Positions 34,118-45,437 of a stretch of 64,000 bases of DNA are shown one piece after another (within the stretch, counting starts at the first letter, position 1; each line of letters opens with the position of its first letter). The DNA comes from Cryphonectria parasitica EP155. Lineage: Eukaryota > Ascomycota > Sordariomycetes > Diaporthales > Cryphonectriaceae. The position numbers and the translations under genes are program-made. The stretch lies in NCBI RefSeq assembly GCF_011745365.1, contig NW_024468911.1, positions 4,458,759 to 4,522,758 of the forward strand. Reading direction: 5' to 3'. Below the pieces are notes generated by a model, which saw nothing but the letters and a program-made list of their open reading frames with translations, was not told where the DNA came from and searched no databases.

Positions 34118-37100
34118 CTATATCCCTTTCAGAAACTCCTCCAAGGTGAGAGGCTTCCTCACAGCATTATTCAACCCTTCATGGTATGTAACCCACACCT
34201 TGTGCTCTGCTTTCCCCTCACCCTGTCTCTTGCCGTTGTTCCCATCGGTCTCGGACAGCGGTAGAGCCGTCTCGACAATGACGCGCCCAAAAAAGTCCTT
34301 CTTGATGATGGGCAAAATGGGAAATTTTTTCAGGCCGGCGTTCTCCTTGTCATCGGACAGTATATGAATATCAATGGCGACGTCGTCAGTCGTTCCGCCG
34401 GCTTTGAACCGTGCTTGCCGAGCAGCTGCTTCGTGAGCAGCTATCGTCTTCTGAAGTTCCTGGTCGAGAACTTGGCGTACGGCGTAGCGGACAGGAATTT
34501 GAGTAGCCAATACATTGGCTCCGGCAGTCTCAAAAGTGGAGAGCATGTCGAGGTCACTTTCAAAATCGTTAGCACGAGGTCGTCCTATCAATAAGGAAAC
34601 CCTCGCCAGGGAAGGGGGACACTCACGGATCCATCCTGTAAACCCACTGTGATCGGCCTGTCGTGGACAACGAGCTTGCATCCTCGATCTTTCCTTTCAA
34701 CAACGATATGCCGACTTCAGCCAAAACCTCCGCAGCACGGCGGACCATCTCCCTTTCCGTATCTTTTCGAACACTTGCGACAGCTCCCTTATCAGTACTG
34801 CCACCCACAACCACAGGCCTCACATCTGGAGAGATCAGCCGGACGAGGAATGGCAGAAAGTCGGTGGCAATATCCTCTGGACTCCTGAAGGCGCGCATCA
34901 GCGCCGGTGGCAGCTGTCCTTGTAAAGCTTGCAGCAGGGCCCGGTTTTGCTTCTCCGCCTCATAAGCGGAGTAGTCAGCCCGCGGTCCTGTGAAGGGCAG
35001 TGGCACCGAGGGCTCTTCATCGCCTTCTGCGGCTCGCCACTGCTTCTCGTAGCTGGTGTTGGTATGTGGCCGGTGTGGGCTGGAGAACAGATGGTGACAG
35101 GCTAGCACAGGCTGGCTGAGGTAGGGTCCGAGTTCCCATTCTTGGCTTGCAAACAGGCGTGAAGAGCAGGTGTCGTGAAAATGAAGCCACTCGTAGGCCT
35201 CGTTGGGTTTGGAGAGGTACGAGTCGTCGTTGAAATCGCGGTTTGGATATTCAGAGAAGATTTCCGTGATGATACGGTCGACCTCACCGCTTGTATCGAC
35301 CATCTCGCGTAGACGTTCCATGGCATGTTTCTTGAGGTGCTCTGTGAAGCCCAGCTGGGCTTGCGGTTTCTCATGTCGCGTTTTCTTGTCCAGGCTGACG
35401 TCGGCCTGTCTGGGGAAGCCGGCCCCCTCTTGGAAGACGCGGGTGACAATGTCCTTGGTGCCACCTCTGCCGAGCCCTCGTGCACCTCCCCCACCGTGTT
35501 GCAGGTCCTGGATAATGTGTTTGTCCACCCACTGCCGGGTGAGTTGGAGTGCACCCTGGGTGTGTGTCGCCTTGAGCCGGCCTGCAACCCACTCGCCGAC
35601 GACCATGACCCCACGCAGGTCTCCCTCCGCAGCGCTCTCTGCTCCACGCTTGGCATCGAGGCCATTCGACATGCCCCATGCAGCCTCGCAGAGCTTGCGT
35701 GCGGCATCCTTCTCACACGGAATGCCCTCCTTCTCGAAAACTGATCTCAGCCTGTTGACTACGATCTCCACCGACGGCTTGCCAATACGTATGATCTCGG
35801 CAAGCCCCGACTGTCTCAAAGGTCTCAAAGACGGATGATACACATCGTTGCAAATCAGAACGAGAGGCCTCATTTGTCGAAAATCGTCTCCCTTCTTCCT
35901 CCTGCGCGTACCTGTTGTCGACGTCGCTGCAGCTGCGGCATTCTTCTGGTCCGCCAGAAGGAGATCAATCAAAGCCTTGACGAATCCACCATCGCCCGAA
36001 GCCCCAGATCCAGTCGTAACACCATCCACCTCATCCACTACCACGCAGACCGGCCGAGCCACTTTTGCCTTCTCTCCAGGATTGGGCTTAGCATGCTCGA
36101 CAGTCTTGACGCTTTCTGTGCCCAGACTGGTCCTGATCCGGCCTTTGACGACATCCCGACTTCGATCATCGCTGGCGTTGATCTCCATGACCTCGTATCC
36201 TGCCTGTCGCGCGCATACATGTGCGAGTGTCGTCTTTCCCAGACCTGGAGGCCCGGTCAGCAAGAGAACTTTTCTATGTGGCTTCTCCTCCTCTTGCTGC
36301 TGCTGCTGTTGATTTTGGTGTTGTCTTCTAGTACTTGTCGGTCTTTGCTTAGACGAGTGCGGGAAGACGATGGGGTCCCAGCGTTTCAGCCACCGAAGAA
36401 CCTGCCGGTTGGTGAGGTCATCGCCGACGAGGTCCACGAAATTCCGAGCTCGATATTTCTCCGTCCACAACATTGTTTTCCTGGGCTTCTTGGTAGTTAC
36501 AGGCGTCTTTTCTACGGATGGCACGACAGAGCTCTTTTGAGCCGGTGCGTTCTTGTCCGCCCTCCCCGCGGCCTCGATCTCTGTTGTGGCTGCAGTGACG
36601 AGCTGGTGGATATCTATACCATAGTACGACCGCTTTGCACGGCCCTCCTTTGTCCTAGACCGTTCAGCGACCATGTCTTGGTACGACGTGTTGACGGTGG
36701 TGGCACGCTTGAGGATGCCATCTGACTTTCCCGAGCAGGTGACAAAGGCATAACCATCGCGACCGAGTCTCATCTGTTCGTAGGGTTCGTAGGGTCTTGT
36801 GGGAGTGGAGGAAGCCTGGGGCTGCACGCGGTTGAATAGCCGTGCATAGCGAGCCTCCTCCTCGGCATCGAGTTGTTGAACTTGTTCTCTATCGTCTTCC
36901 CGCCTCGCAGTCTCGGTGCTTCCCTCGACAGAACGCGTCTCTGTTTCGCGCATCTCCCGCGGGTCGTCGAGCATGATCTTCTTCGCGGTGGGGCCTTGGT
37001 CTGCTTCCTCCTCTTCGTCGGAGCTGTCCTCGACGAGGAAGCCTCCTGCGGCCCTCGGCTTGGCGATCTCTTTGGGCACATCTCGCGCTGGGAGAGGGCG

Positions 37101-37163
37101 TTTCTTTGGTACCGCGGGCGAGGAGCTGGGCGGATATGCGATAGGAGATGAAGGTGCAGCCAT
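34118..37163 (-). CDS. ctf18: Chromosome transmission fidelity protein 18 (RFC-like clamp loader)
   Basis: Exons 37163-34627 and 34556-34118 (70 nt intron, donor GTGAGT, GCTAAC branch, phase 2) encode 991 residues. This is the large subunit of the Ctf18-RFC clamp loader, which loads PCNA at forks for sister-chromatid cohesion and the S-phase checkpoint. Evidence: a disordered acidic N terminus, then LWTEKYRARNFVDLVGDD (the RFC box before the ATPase), Walker A GPPGLGKTT (about residue 304), EINASDDRS, Walker B VVVDEVDG (about 374) and the sensor-like ICNDVYHPSLRPLR. A long C-terminal region follows (EYPNRDFNDDSYLSKP, YEWLHFHDTCSSR). Intron 1 falls in the C-terminal third, and the spliced reading RMDPDLDMLSTFE is continuous. 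The frame is open to 37295 through non-ATG codons; the ATG at 37163 is the natural start. A glutamine run interrupts the sequence just before Walker A. Confidence 0.95.
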
Positions 37164-37294
37164 GTTTGTTGAGTCAAGATGCAGACTGGTCGTGGAGTTT
37201 ATGGCTGAGAGGTCGACATGAGGACAATTGGAGTTCTGTGGCCAGTATCCTGGGTTTCTTGGTAGGATGGTTGCTGTGGATTTGTCGTGCAGCA

Positions 37295-37300
37295 ACGCGT
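37295..37300. promoter_or_regulatory. MluI cell-cycle box (MCB)
   Basis: ACGCGT, palindromic, about 135 bp upstream of the ctf18 ATG. This is the site bound by the MBF (Mbp1-type) factor that drives S-phase genes in yeasts. Confidence 0.6.
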
Positions 37301-37324
37301 CTGTACTCCCACTCTAAACTCCAA

Positions 37325-37330
37325 ACGCGT
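37325..37330. promoter_or_regulatory. MluI cell-cycle box (MCB), second copy
   Basis: Second ACGCGT, exactly 30 bp beyond the first; both sit in the longer repeat AACGCGTCTGT, followed by CGCGCG. Paired MCBs upstream of a replication-cohesion gene fit G1/S control. Confidence 0.6.
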
Positions 37331-40300
37331 CTGTCGCGCGTCTGACTTAAGTTGTTACCCTAACCCTATAGACGACACGCTCCACCTAAAGACCATTTAC
37401 AGGCCTGGGATGAACTTTTGTACTCTCAGTTGGTGTAGAAGAGAGTAATGAAGTGTGAAATTCACTAGAATCCTTTCAGTTCCTGGGACATCATATTGCA
37501 CTAGAAGAGCTTGCATGACTGTGAGGCTGGTGATTAGACCATGAGTCCCATGTCAGTGCTGGTTGTTTCCTGGTCTGGTCTCAGTCTACTCACCACGAAA
37601 GTCATTTCGCATGGTAATCATTCCCAAAACTCACTCTGGGGGTATCAATCAAATCCCTCAGACCCTTGATTTATGCTCAGTTTGCTGAGTAATAATTCTG
37701 GAACACATTGGAACATGATGACATTGGGGTAGTATGCGCCTCGTTACCATCCCCAAGCTGCCCCTTGATCCTCTTCGTGATGAAACACGGGTGCAATGCT
37801 AGTACTTCTAGAGGCGCATTGTACAATATGACATTGGCCTAGTTCCTTCTTCATGTTTGACAAATACACTGATTAGTCCTAGTAATTGAGGACTTGCTCC
37901 CAATGCTATGCCTGATTCTGCGTAATTCATAAAACACATAAAGAGTCTGGCTTGTCTAAAGAGGGCTCTACAATTGCCTTGGTTGATCATTTGGCAAGCC
38001 AGGGAGGACACCCTGCTATCACTCGAGTGAATGAAAAGAGTTTCTTACCTAATTTTAAGTGAATAAAAACGGGTCCAATCTCCTGCACTCAGTCCCAACA
38101 CCACTTCAGTATAGGCCTATACCACAATCTACAAACTGGCTCCTTACTGGCAGCCATTGAGCCTTCTGCCAGTGATTTGTTTTGACGCTTCATTCTGATT
38201 CATTCAACCCAGAGGGTCCTGAGGTTCCGTGATGCCTCCCACCTCATCACGAACTCAGTCCATTCCAAAGCAGCCGTGTTCGATAGCAATGTAGGTGGAA
38301 CGGCAATCTCTCCCATCACACCGCCGGATTGCTGCTCATATGTACTTATCAGAAGCTAATGCTGGCGCAGATCCCTCGACCAGGAAGCTCGTCAACATCC
38401 CCTTCCTCCACAGCAAAAGCCTGCCCAAGCAGCATGAATTACCATCCTTCAAGCAGAAAGAAGCCCAAGCAACATCCGCGATTCCTGCATACCCATGAGC
38501 CAATTCCAACAGCCCCCTCTGAATTGACTTTTTCACAGACATCATAGTGTGCAATGGTCAATTCTCCATTGGTGTGGCCGGAACCTTATCGACTATCAAT
38601 GGAAGAATCTGCTAAGTCTGAACAAATTCCCCCGGGCTGCGCCATCAGAGAAGATCGAGACACAGATCTTCTTGCCAACAGTCTACTATATCGCCGTTGG
38701 AATCAAAGGACTATCCCAGACCCTACACCTCTGCAGCGTTGCCACCAATAACAACAAACTCAGGGTCGTCAGCAGTCAGGGCTTTAGGTGGCCCCTTTCG
38801 CTAGGTAACGACTCTAGGCTCAGCACACCAGATGATCGGGCCTCGCCGACGGGGGAAGAACCTTTCCGCCTCTGTACAAGACGCAGCAGCGGTACCTACA
38901 ATCAAGAACGACGGATACAACGCCCACATCGTCACAATCTCCAGCCTGCGTTTACCGGTACGCATACTTGCGCTAGATCAAGCCAGAAACCTTCTATAGT
39001 CATCTTCGATGGATAGGAGGAGGATCCGTCAATTCCATATTCATGCTCCTCGATATCCTGGTGGTCCCAGGTGGGCATTGTGCCGGCTAGATGTTTAGGA
39101 GTTTGGGGGGGGGGGGGGGTTAGTCATATCTTGCACTTGTTGGAAACATGGATGGACAAAAAAAAAACTGTATGCACAGATAGATCCTATGGACTCCTGA
39201 CGCGAGACGAAGGCCCCATAGCTGATCTTTTCTATAGAGATGGTAACAAGGACCCTTCTTCTTGTTCCGGTTGCTGTACATCATGCATCTCCCGCCACAG
39301 CCAACTAGTTTTTCTTCTCATCCAGATCATATACCTTGCAGCACAACAAACTGTTGATGCTTCAGATGACCACCAACTTGCCCACCCCGGCTGACATCCT
39401 GATCATTTCGTATGCTTGCCAGTTGGAGCACTTCTTGCTTCTTTGTCAACTTGTTCCAGCCCTTAGATACCAACTGCCAATGCCCTCGAGAGATGTTGTC
39501 ATCACACCTAGCCTGGGGGAGGAGGCTGTGCATCTGAGTGGAGGTACGCCTGGAGGCAACTCATCTTGTTGTTGCCAGGAGAGGTCATCTCTCCTTTGAG
39601 GATCATGGTGGAGGAACTGCAGGGTGTCATGGCTCGGGGGGGGGGGGGGGTTTCCCAGTCCTTTGACAAGACACAAGACACAGTACTGCTCCTTGTTCAG
39701 CTTCACAAGTGGACATCACATGATGGATGATGGCGTGTCTCTGAACTCCCTTCCAGAACCTACAATGTGTCATTCTTCTGTACTTACTCAGCGACAGCAC
39801 ATTCTCAGCCTTGTTGGAATAGTCAAGTTTCGATGCCTGCATACTTGGTGTCGTGACCTATCTGTGCTTAACTGCTTTGAATTTTTGGCCTTTATAATTC
39901 TTCAAAGGGAATATGGTTGAGATATTGCAACATTTAGCATATGTTCCAGAATAGCAACGCTGTTCATTCTTCTTGGGAGCTTTGAGTCCGTTTTCTAACC
40001 ATCATCACATTACTAGAGGTGCTGCTGGGCACATCCCCACCCAATATGGGACTGAAAGTGGCACAACTTTCAGTGCACAGTTAGCAGAAATGCCACTAAT
40101 TACTTCAAACTTGTCTCACAGAAACTAAGTACATTCTTTCCAACAAACCCAGGATTCAGGCCATCATGTCCCTTCCATGTGCTATATTGATTTGCCTCCT
40201 TAGACTTTCATACTGATCCTCTTAAACTCCCCATTAACTCTCAATGACACTATGGCTCTTGATAAACCTTCAAACTATAACATTCAAAGTATAGACTTTC

Positions 40301-40518
40301 TGGTATTACTGTAATTGGCTGTCTGGTGCCGCCCCACTATGGTTCCCTGATGTCAAGCAAGTCCCTCAATCTCCTGCCCACAATGGGTTTTCCTTTGGCT
40401 CGTAATTTTACAATAGCTGAGGGACTCCTTTTTGGCTACCATTCAATCCCCCTGGCTTTCAATACAAGGATCAACTATGCCACCATTTCCGAATAACTAG
40501 GCCATCCCAAGTCACAGC

Positions 40519-40750
40519 CCCAGCCCTGATGCCAGCAAGGAATCCTGACCAGCAGCAAAATTAACAATTGGTTTCCCAACTGTCAGCCAAATAATAGCTG
40601 TTCTTGTAAGTTGAATATTTTAAATATTCACTCCCAAGCTTTTTCCACCACCAGCTCCCCCTCTCTGCGCCATTGAAATCGAGTGACTGGCCGCCGCCGC
40701 CTCTGCGTCAGCCCCTTCCTGAGCCCTGATGCCAGCCAGAATCCTGGCAA
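40519..40750. repeat. Direct repeat pair, about 25 bp
   Basis: AGCCCTGATGCCAGC followed by A-rich then ATCCTG occurs near 40522 and again near 40722, about 200 bp apart, with small differences. Non-coding context. Confidence 0.6.
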
Positions 40751-41247
40751 CCTTCATCATCAACTTGCTCTATTGGATTCTCTGCGAAACTATCGTGACA
40801 GGTACATTGCCTTCTTACACTCTTCCATTCAGCATCATCATTATTAATATCATCATCTTAATAAACTGACGAGGCCAGGCCGTCTTTAGGGATTCTCAAG
40901 CCTCTGCCACCTAGCTTTACTTCATCTCTTCTCAAGGTACTTGGCCCTCTTCCCCCCAACGCACGATTGCCCAGATCTATTTGTCAACTCCTCCATCAAG
41001 AAGCCATTCATGCCTGTCACTATGAGATCTAGGTCTCCTCCCTCCCTCCTGGCGATCCAGATCAAGTCAAAGATCGATCTCGAACACCTCTGACCCGTCC
41101 TCTCAGGTTGCCGAGTCGTTGGAAGGCTACCATCCCGCTGCCCTCAGAAGCAATCCCAAATTCCCCTGACCAACCCAGACAGCAGCACAAGTCCTCGTAT
41201 TTCCTATCTCTCTTTCTCGCCCTGCTAAGAAGACAACAAAGACGACC

Positions 41248-42624
41248 ATGAACTTCCCACGCAACCAAACCCCCGAGTCTCGCGTCAACATGGCCGGCCC
41301 AAACTCTTTTCCTTCTGGCATTCCTGGATACGGCGAGCCTGGATACGGTCCTCGTGGTGTCAACGAGACAAGCCAGCTCCTCAGCGCGCAGTCCAGGATT
41401 TCGCAGCCCCGTCTTCAGACTCCTTTTACCTCCTCGCCCCCTACCATCGCGTTGATGGGCTCGGAGATGCGTGCTCCCATTGACCCGGCTTTGTTCATCG
41501 ACCCAAAACTCACCATGTCTTCAAGCCCCCTCGGTGGTCATGGTGGCCCAGTCTACCCTGGCGGCGGTATTCCCCTGCCCGCCAGCTTTGTCCCACCCGT
41601 CCACGTCGAGCTGCAGCCCAGCCGCATTAAGGATGCAGGCTACACTCGACACCCTGACCCCAACTTCCGCCCGTACGGCCCCAACCAGTGGGTGGACATC
41701 CTATACAACCACACGCTGCTCCGATACATCTCCAAGAACGAGATCACCGACATCAGGAAGCACTGTGAGAAGCTGGCCCAGGCCGTCAACCCCGATGACC
41801 CTCGCCCCGTTCTGATTGATAACGGCCCCTTCACCACCGCCGACGCACAGGCCGTGTGGAAGTACTGCACCGTGTACATCAAGCGGCGCGACCAGCTCCG
41901 CAACAATGTCTCGGCCCGAAAGTCCCGCTCCAGGAAGGACAACGAAGTCAAGCACTGGAAGATGATTGCCCTGGCAGCTGGCGCCCCTGATGTGCCCTTC
42001 GAATTCGATGGCGACGACCCAGCGTACTCCAACGAGGCGCTGGTGCCTCGGGAGACCCAGGATGCCATCAACGCTATGCGAGCCAGCTGGGCCTCTTCTG
42101 ACAACATACAAAAGTCGGTCAAAGACGAGGAGGCTCCAGTCGTCCCTCCTGAGGCCGCGTTGCCGCCAGGCCAGCTGCCTCTTCCAATCTTCGAGGGCGC
42201 CATGCCACCAATTGTCCAAGACGAGAACAGTGCCTCGACTCCGGCCCCTCATCGACCGCAGACACGAGCCACGACCAGAGCGCAGGCTCGTGGTCGTGGC
42301 TATGACAATGGTGTAGGCGATCAGACTGCCGTCGGCGGTGCTCGTGGTCGCGGTCGTGCTCGTGTTCGTAGTCGACAATTAGGTGCAGGTGGTGACCAGG
42401 CTACGGCCGTCCACCACGCGCCACTGCTCACAGCCTCTCCTGTAGATCAGCGGTTGGCCCCCTCGACTGCTTCGCCAGTTCCTCGCGCGGTCCCTCCCAC
42501 GCCTTCCATGATGGACCACCTGCGAAACCAGATGGTCGACAGAGAGGCCAGCCAGGGTTCTGTCCTGGAAGACAGGGAGGAGACCAAGGTGGACTGGAGT
42601 GAGTTCCAGAGTGGCTTTGTGTGA
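41248..42624 (+). CDS. bZIP-like basic-region protein
   Basis: Single exon, 458 residues, ATG at 41248. In the middle (about residues 210-235) is a bZIP-type basic region, RRDQLRNNVSARKSRSRKD: the N-x(3)-A-R-K-S-R spacing is the DNA-contact signature. A leucine zipper is not obvious after it (VKHWKMIALAAGAPD), so dimerisation must be short or absent. The N-terminal 120 residues are Pro/Gly/Ser-rich and disordered; a conserved-looking block (NQWVDILYNHTLLRYISKNE) precedes the basic region and may be the real domain core. The C-terminal part has Arg-Gly-rich stretches (ARGRGYDN, GARGRGRARVR) typical of nucleic-acid binding or arginine methylation. Most likely a transcription factor-like nuclear protein of a fungus-specific group; target genes unknown. 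A second in-frame Met at residue 15 is an alternative start. Confidence 0.75.
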   Translation: MNFPRNQTPESRVNMAGPNSFPSGIPGYGEPGYGPRGVNETSQLLSAQSRISQPRLQTPFTSSPPTIALMGSEMRAPIDPALFIDPKLTMSSSPLGGHGGPVYPGGGIPLPASFVPPVHVELQPSRIKDAGYTRHPDPNFRPYGPNQWVDILYNHTLLRYISKNEITDIRKHCEKLAQAVNPDDPRPVLIDNGPFTTADAQAVWKYCTVYIKRRDQLRNNVSARKSRSRKDNEVKHWKMIALAAGAPDVPFEFDGDDPAYSNEALVPRETQDAINAMRASWASSDNIQKSVKDEEAPVVPPEAALPPGQLPLPIFEGAMPPIVQDENSASTPAPHRPQTRATTRAQARGRGYDNGVGDQTAVGGARGRGRARVRSRQLGAGGDQATAVHHAPLLTASPVDQRLAPSTASPVPRAVPPTPSMMDHLRNQMVDREASQGSVLEDREETKVDWSEFQSGFV

Positions 42625-43940
42625 GGAGCTGTCGTGGAAGAAAGAGCCGCCTGGTGACAAGGGTATACTTCCTACCTCGACACCTCTGCCAGTGTCAAAC
42701 AATCCCAGCTCATGGCGCAGGAGTTACACAAGGACTTAACAGCACTGGGTAAAGCTTGTTCACTTACGACAGCATATCATTGAGTCCTTCTTGGACAGAA
42801 GTCTGGCCCTCTTCTACTCCACAGCCCAAGCTGTGATATTCTGTGATGAGATATCCTGCGACGACAGAAGTTTTGGCTTGATCAGGTCATCTACAATGCT
42901 GGAGGTTTGGGAGCAGGAGTGTCCTATCAAGGACCTTTCACCTTTCTTTATTATCATTATTGTGTTTCTTTCTTCTTTTTGGGAATGCCAGCTTGATACC
43001 TTGATACCCTACATTCTCAATGCTTTGATCATTGGCTTTTAAGGTGGGGACATTTGGGTGCAGAAAGGGCATATCTGGGCGCAGGCTGGAGCAGCGATAC
43101 AATGAGACAAACATGGTCAAGAGGAAAGGAAGGGCTGATAAATTGAAGAAAGACTAAAGGCAGAAACAACAGGACTTGGTTTGCCCTTGGTTGCAGCATA
43201 CAATCTGGAGTTGAAGGAAAAATTACAGCAATGGGTTCCATTTTATTTTGGCCTGTGTGGTAGCTAAACCATGATATCTTGAGCATGGATTGATCTTTCT
43301 CTACATTGCGGCTCCAATGACCCTTCAAGCCGTGGAGTTGACCTGCTTGTGCATGGACAGCTACAACCGACAGCACATTTTTGTCATTGATAAATCACGG
43401 CACGGCATAGCGTTAATGAAGCAACATGAGTCTTTTCCCGCACAAAGAACATCAGAAAGCATCTCTCCAATGATGCCACTGAAAACAGAATGGAAGACCT
43501 TCGGACTCCAGTCATGATTTCCATCAATATTGGTTCTCCATTTTCCGTCTACTTCCCAGATGATTGCCTGTCTATCAGACACTTTTGTCATGGCAAAATG
43601 TGGGAACATCTAATTTATCAATAGAGGGAGAGACAGGGAAAAGGCAAGAGACAGAGAGAAAAAGAAGAGACAAACAAAAGAAAATAGGGAAACAGATCCC
43701 AATCACTCTTCCCGAGGTTGGTTCTTCGTGGTTGTAAGCAATTCTTTTCTCTTTCTACTATTTCTTTATATGGTGCCGATCTTGTGTATGCTGACCCCCT
43801 CCACATCAAGTCGTTTCTATCAAGTATGCTTTCTTTTTATTTCTTTTTCCGACTGATTCTACTCCGATGTCATTCCTCAGGAAGGCAAGCCACCCTCCAT
43901 ATCCTTTTATGGCAAGCAATCCCTTCTTTTCATGCCTCTT
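42625..43940. other. Convergent intergenic region, no gene seen
   Basis: 3' flanks of the bZIP-like gene and guanine deaminase. AT-rich with TTCTTT tracts; no open frame with recognisable motifs. Confidence 0.55.
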
Positions 43941-45437
43941 CTAAGCCCTCTCATGAACAAGCCTTCCCTTGACCCAAACCTTGGTAGTGTTTCGGTCATC
44001 GCCACCAAACAACCACTTGGCCACGATATTATCCCAGCTCTCCCATCCAAATATGTCAACATTCCCAGCATCATGATCCTCATCATCTTCTCCTTCCACA
44101 CCTCCCAGCCCGACCAGCTGCGCATCCCACTCCATACCGACCTCGAACCCGCCGACAATCCCCTCGAGGCCGACCAGCCTTGCGCCCCCGCGGGTGGCGA
44201 GCCACAAGACCTCCTCGACAGTCAGCTTGGTCCGCTCCTTCTCCTCGCCCTCTAAGCCCATGGCAACATGCCGGCTCACAAGACTAGCCTGCCTCGCCGC
44301 CTCCAAAACGCTCGGGGAGTATCCTCCCGAGACATCCGTGCCAAGGCCAACATTGACGCCGTGGTCCAGCAGCCACCGCACCTTCGCCGCCCCGGACGTG
44401 ATGGCCGTGTTACTGCAGGGACAGTGGCTCACGCCGGCCCCCCTCTCCGCCACGAGCTTCGCCTCCTGCTCCGACAGGTGCACCGCGTGCGCAAGGATCG
44501 TCTTGTCGCCCAGCAGCCCAAAGGCGTCGTACACACCCGCATACCCTCTCCCGCCCGCCGTCTCCTGCGGGAACAGCTCCGCCACCAGCTCGCACTCGCC
44601 CGTGTTCTCGCTGATGTGCGTCTGCACCGCCAGCGCTTCTTCCTTTGCCAGGTCGGAGAGCCCCTGCATCGCCGCTGCGGTACAGCTGGGCGCGAACCGA
44701 GGCGTGACGATCGGCCGCACCCATTCCCCTGCCGGGTCGACCGCCCTGGCGTGCTCGACAACCTCTCTGGTCCTCTGCACGCTCTCCCCTGCGCTCTCGT
44801 CGCAGTACCACTCCGGACACAGCTTGCGCTCGTCCATACACACGCGGCCCACCAGCGCCCTCTGGCCCGCGGCGAGACACACGTCCGTCAGCAGGTTTGT
44901 GGCCGCGACGTCCCTCGTGGCAAAATAAGCCGCACACGTCGTCCCGTGCGCCAGGGTGCGCCGCACGCACCGCCCATACACCTTCTTCGCCTTGGCCAGG
45001 TCCTGGCCGAGCGATGCCTCGAGGGGGAACGTGTACGTGTTCAGCCAGTCCAGCAGGGTGGACTTTCCAAAGATGCCGGCGTTGGGGTACTGCGAGGCGT
45101 GGATGTGCGTGTCGACAAAGCCAGGGAAGAAGAACCTGACGCCGCCGCCGTTGTGTCTTTTCTCCTTGCCATCATGATGATGATGGCTTGCTGCTGCCGC
45201 TGCGTCGAAGATCTTGGTCTCCGCGGCGCTCCATCCAAGTCGGACCAGAACCTCGTCCACCGTCCGCGTACGGTCGACGTCTTTCTCCACGGCCACTATC
45301 TTGCCAGACGCGCCCTCGACAAACACAGCCGTGTTGTGCAGGTACTCGAGCTCATCCTGTTGTGAGGTGGGATGAATAAATGTGCCCAGGAAGAGCTGGT
45401 TTGGTGGTGTCGTTTTTGTGGTTGTTGAAGAGCTCAT
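43941..45437 (-). CDS. Guanine deaminase
   Basis: Single exon, 498 residues, ATG at 45437. Converts guanine to xanthine and ammonia in purine salvage and catabolism; cytosolic zinc amidohydrolase. The metal-binding start is PGFVDTHIHASQYPN (about residue 105), the guanine-deaminase form of the H-x-H motif. It is followed by LDWLNTYTFPLEA, the substrate-contact segment RFAPSCTA, the conserved QTHISENTGE, the His of ILAHAVHLSE, SHCPCSNTAI and the catalytic Asp in GLGTDVSGGYSPSVLEA. Length suits fungal enzymes. A His-rich insert near residue 85 and an acidic Glu/Asp insert near residue 455 are lineage-specific loops. It is divergent from no close gene and lies tail-to-tail with the bZIP-like gene. 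Confidence 0.95.
   Translation of the reverse strand: MSSSTTTKTTPPNQLFLGTFIHPTSQQDELEYLHNTAVFVEGASGKIVAVEKDVDRTRTVDEVLVRLGWSAAETKIFDAAAAASHHHHDGKEKRHNGGGVRFFFPGFVDTHIHASQYPNAGIFGKSTLLDWLNTYTFPLEASLGQDLAKAKKVYGRCVRRTLAHGTTCAAYFATRDVAATNLLTDVCLAAGQRALVGRVCMDERKLCPEWYCDESAGESVQRTREVVEHARAVDPAGEWVRPIVTPRFAPSCTAAAMQGLSDLAKEEALAVQTHISENTGECELVAELFPQETAGGRGYAGVYDAFGLLGDKTILAHAVHLSEQEAKLVAERGAGVSHCPCSNTAITSGAAKVRWLLDHGVNVGLGTDVSGGYSPSVLEAARQASLVSRHVAMGLEGEEKERTKLTVEEVLWLATRGGARLVGLEGIVGGFEVGMEWDAQLVGLGGVEGEDDEDHDAGNVDIFGWESWDNIVAKWLFGGDDRNTTKVWVKGRLVHERA

Larger units (their letters stand above)
37164..41247. other. 4 kb gene-poor block
   Basis: No intact gene. The left end is the ctf18 promoter, including a telobox-like ACCCTAACCCTA at 37357-37368. 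G15 runs lie at about 39105-39119 and 39636-39650. Reading frames at 38550-39080 carry scattered fragments with a transporter-like feel but with stops between them. The right end (about 40650-41247) is CT-rich and probably the promoter and long 5' leader of the bZIP-like gene. Confidence 0.55.

Noticed and set aside
35835..36725. 296-codon + strand frame across ctf18
   Set aside because: Antisense shadow; Leu-rich runs arise from the glutamine tract of ctf18 read in reverse.
44268..45365. 365-codon + strand frame over guanine deaminase
   Set aside because: Antisense shadow with Arg/Pro-rich composition; guanine deaminase motifs are all on the minus strand.
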